Source: Atherix ibis (taxonomy: Eukaryota > Arthropoda > Insecta > Diptera > Athericidae). From it: 64,000 nt of DNA. The stretch is taken from contig OY282605.1 in NCBI GenBank assembly GCA_958298945.1, positions 111,844,267-111,908,266 on the forward strand. Reading direction: 5' to 3'. This document shows positions 61,088 to 64,000 of the stretch, one piece after another. Each line of letters begins with the position of its first letter. The stretch's first letter is position 1. The notes below the pieces were generated by a model. That model worked only from the letters and a program-made list of their open reading frames with translations, had not been told where the DNA came from and did not search any database. The position numbers and the translations under genes were made by a program.

Positions 61088-64000
61088 TTAATAGCGCATA
61101 TTTCCGCCGAACGTCTGCCCAGATGGTCGTCGCATACGTCTAGCACGTTGGCCTCGTTGCTGTATTTGTGCATGTGTTCGTGGTGACATACCATCGTTTT
61201 GGCCTCGCATATTAGTATTCATATTCCGCTGAGCTAAAGTAAGAAGAAGAAAAAACCTCGTTAAGTAAAAACCACTTTCTAGTTTTAGATTTGAATTTAC
61301 TACGTGAATGGTCTTGCCAAATAATTGGAGTTGGTCGATTAGATCGTTGGTGATTCCTATTGCTGGGACGACGACTCGAAAAATTCCCCCTACCCATCGA
61401 TCGTGATCGCGTATTTATCGATGGTGATGTCGACGCTTCTGCTTCACGACCTTCTTCTATCTGTAATTCGTATTGAAAACTAAATACACCCAGCAAAGTT
61501 AAAAATTAAAAATTTTACTTCATTCGATTCTTCAGCGCCAGCGACCGGCTTTTCACCTTCCGATGTTACATTATCCAAACCTTCTTCCTCGTCTTCTTCA
61601 ATATCGTCATCTTCAATTTTATCTTGTTCACAGTCGTGCGCCTCCGATGTACTGGCACCACCATCTCCTATGTCTGTGTCTAGAAAAAAATGTACTTTCA
61701 TTATTGTAAAAAAAAAAATGGCTTCTAAAACCAATAAAGCCTTGCAGTATACCTTCTGCAGCTGTAGTAACTGTTATTTCGGGAATGGAACCTTCCACAT
61801 GACTGGGACCAGCTACGGCCTCTTGAACATCAGAAGATTGCTGATCAGATGTTTCAGTCGTGGTTGTTGTTGTCGAAGTGCCTTCGACAATCGCTGTACC
61901 CGCTGAGTCGCGTTGTGGTGATGATTGTTGGGGGTTGTTGGGTACAACACGGCCACTTTCCTCCTCACATTGGTCAGGTCGAACCTCATCTGTTCCTTCT
62001 ACATTTACGCCAGGCACAACTCCACTTCTCGATGATGTTGACTCCGTAAATATAAAACGCGCCGCATGAGGAACTTGCGGATGTGGTGAACTGACTGCCT
62101 CGCTGAAACTGTAATCGGACATTGTGATTATCTATCGACACTAATTTAGACAAACAACTGCACAGAATACCCGTCTGCACGCCTCGGAACATAAAGAGTT
62201 GGAGTGCTGGGAACAATACCATCATCTCCGGTTTCTTCATATGATTGATGCAGCATCAGGTATGTGGCGTGTTGTTGTCTTGACAAAGAATGTGGTGGAG
62301 TTACTTGCCTCCAGCACGATGTCTGCGCTGTGGCCTGTGATGACGAGCCAGCATCGCTTCCACTGCTGATCGTTTGTATTTGTTGGTTCTCCTGGTTCTG
62401 TCCGTCATTTGTGGGCTCTCGACTGCTCTGCTCAACGATATGACTGGTGCCTCCATCGGGAGCAACATGGTTAGTACTGGATGTGGTACCGGATTGATTT
62501 GGTACCTCGCTGCTATCGTCCACTTCAACTTCATTGTTGTCAGACGGCAGGTTGTCTTCATCGATGTCTGGACCCTCGTTCTCATCAATTTCCTGTTCTT
62601 GTTCGTACGATTCCTCCATTTCGTATCCCTCGCCGTTATCGACTTCGTCTTCCATTTGACCATCATCACCGTCCGCTGGTCCTTCATCCACCATCCCATC
62701 ATCTTCAGAGTCGACAATTATTATATCATCCTCCTGATCGCGCTGAGAAGATGTCGGTACTTGATATTCAACCTCCAAGCCAGATTCAGTGACTCCCTGG
62801 AATGTTGTTTCCCCTATTTGTATCCGTGTACGTTTATTCTGCGGTTGTGACTTATCCACACCATCGTCGTTACATGTGGAGCTGTCACCATCAACTTCGC
62901 GTAGTCTTTTGTGGACACCAGCTTGTGTTGTTGTTACCGTGCTGCTCGAAGATGCTTGATGATGACTGCTAACCGAAATATTTGAACTAGTACTGGCCCC
63001 AGAAGTGCTAGGTTGATTAATATCTTGGATCTGGGGAGCTTGTGATGGAATTGGATTCGGAATTGCTCCCTCGACGCGAGGAGATACCAACGCAACTGTT
63101 TGTGGTTGTTGCCCACCACTAGGCAGTGCTTGCGATGTCGAAGAAGACTCGTTGTTCTGATTTTGCACACTTTCCGCTTCCTGTGAACTTTCAGCTGATG
63201 AGCCCATCGGAGGAATGGCAGCAACTACAACTGCGGCTGAGCTTGTCGCTGGCATGTAGTCTGTATGGGAACTAGTCGGCGATGATGACATTGCTTCACC
63301 CGAACTATTACCTGTGGTATGCACCTGCTGTTGTGGCGGCACTAATGCCGTAACACTACCGCTGCTGGATCCCTGAATTGGTGTCACACTACTTGTCTGA
63401 CTAGTTGGCAGAACTGCGGCTGTCCTGCTATTTTGCACAGACATCGGACGAATACTTGCCAGGGGGGTTTCGAAGCCGCGCCACGGAGTTACTGTAGCGG
63501 ATTGCTGTACACTTTGACCTGACATTGGCTTTACATTGGCAGTGCGAGGAGTTTCCACGGTCCCTTTTTCTGAAGTCGCACCGGAACTGGTGCTTGGTTT
63601 CGAGACCTGTTGCATGCCCAGCTGCCTGATTCGCTGCAACAACGTTTCGTTTTCACGAGTCAAACGGAGCACTGTCTCTGTGGTCTCTTTCTCCTTATCG
63701 AGCTTCTCCTTTTCTAATCGAGCAATTATTCCTTCATATTTTTGCTCGAAATCTTGAATTTGATTTTTGGACGTTGTTAGATCGCGCATCACAGCGTTCT
63801 TTGATTCAGTCAAACTCATTATTCGTCCTTTGGCCTCTTTAAGAAGCTGTTTCGTATTTTCGTCCTTTTCAAGATTTGATTTTAACGTTTCATTTTCCTT
63901 ACGCAAAATCTCATTCTGTTCTTGAATACTGACTATTTGAGCATTCAGTTCATTAATTTTGTCCTTCAGATCCTTTTCTGTATCCGGTTTTGATGTGCCG
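61088..64000 (-). CDS. Mtor: Megator/TPR nuclear pore basket protein, 3' part (883 codons seen)
   Basis: TPR/Megator forms the nuclear basket filaments of the pore and takes part in mRNA export, chromatin organisation and spindle checkpoint function. The gene runs past the window edge. Exons in coding order: 64000-62171 (partial), 62108-61753, 61679-61519, 61460-61301 and 61233-61088. Introns are 58-73 bp, all GT-AG, and the frame is kept to TAA. The visible protein starts in the end of a long coiled coil (to about residue 130 of the visible part). It continues with a Ser/Thr/Gln-rich tail, a long acidic stretch (DSEDDGMVDEGPADGDDG and more), a second acidic block (DDDIEEDEEEG) and a basic end (RSRSMGRGNFSSRR, then RGQRARRMRRP). 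Coiled coil, acidic tail and Arg-rich end are the TPR layout. Exon 1 to 2 joins as VPRRADGFSEAVSS. The last donor has an alternative 6 bp away in the same phase. Confidence 0.9.

Noticed and set aside
62374..62850. 158-codon plus-strand frame opposite Megator
   Set aside because: This is a shadow of the acidic Megator exon (GAT/GAA codons read backwards give Ile, Phe, Ser and Leu); no independent evidence.

Overview
The window looks like nuclear DNA of a higher (cyclorrhaphan) fly, perhaps a tephritid or a relative. It is very AT-rich. Its recognisable genes have Drosophila-like protein sequences and short GT-AG introns of 58-90 bp, with a few longer ones. It is crowded with mariner-type DNA transposons and pieces of non-LTR retrotransposons. 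The species itself cannot be read from the sequence.

Positions 1 to about 53,300 hold almost no host coding sequence that I can support. This part is AT-rich intergenic or intronic DNA. It contains: an apparently intact mariner (2583-3867) inserted inside a much older mariner relic; an internally deleted mariner of the rosa-like kind (4942-5848); a fragment of another mariner N-terminus (10527-10690); R1-like retrotransposon relics (10840-11640 and 24640-25080); two related, independently damaged mellifera-like mariner copies (40399-41624 and 44762-45634); a short mariner relic with clear terminal repeats (37311-38039); a Tc1-like C-terminal fragment (43336-43535); a LINE RNase H-region relic (43590-44580); and a young, GC-rich, 5'-truncated LINE with an 822-codon open frame, poly(A) tail and 11-bp target-site duplication (49943-52488). 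Tandem repeats include a 0.9-kb array of a 7-bp unit (34651-35577) and a four-copy array of a unit of about 173 bp (30113-30750). Two short GC-rich islands (2-85 and 12901-13020) could be exons of a larger gene that crosses or ends in this region.

From about 53.4 kb to the right edge, four conserved genes lie close together. They are a TOX-type HMG-box gene (minus strand, 8 exons, 252 aa), Cdc45 (minus, one exon, 560 aa), the Mediator subunit gene MED27 (plus, 6 exons, 296 aa) and the 3' part of Megator/TPR (minus, 5 exons seen, continuing past position 64000). Cdc45 and MED27 are head to head across about 600 bp and may share a promoter region. MED27 and Megator are tail to tail. All are housekeeping nuclear functions: chromatin or transcription, replication fork, Mediator and nuclear pore basket.

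I found no clear new biological system. The observations most worth following up are the nested mariner pair, the intact mariner ORF, the young LINE and the candidate cassette exon at 12901-13020.
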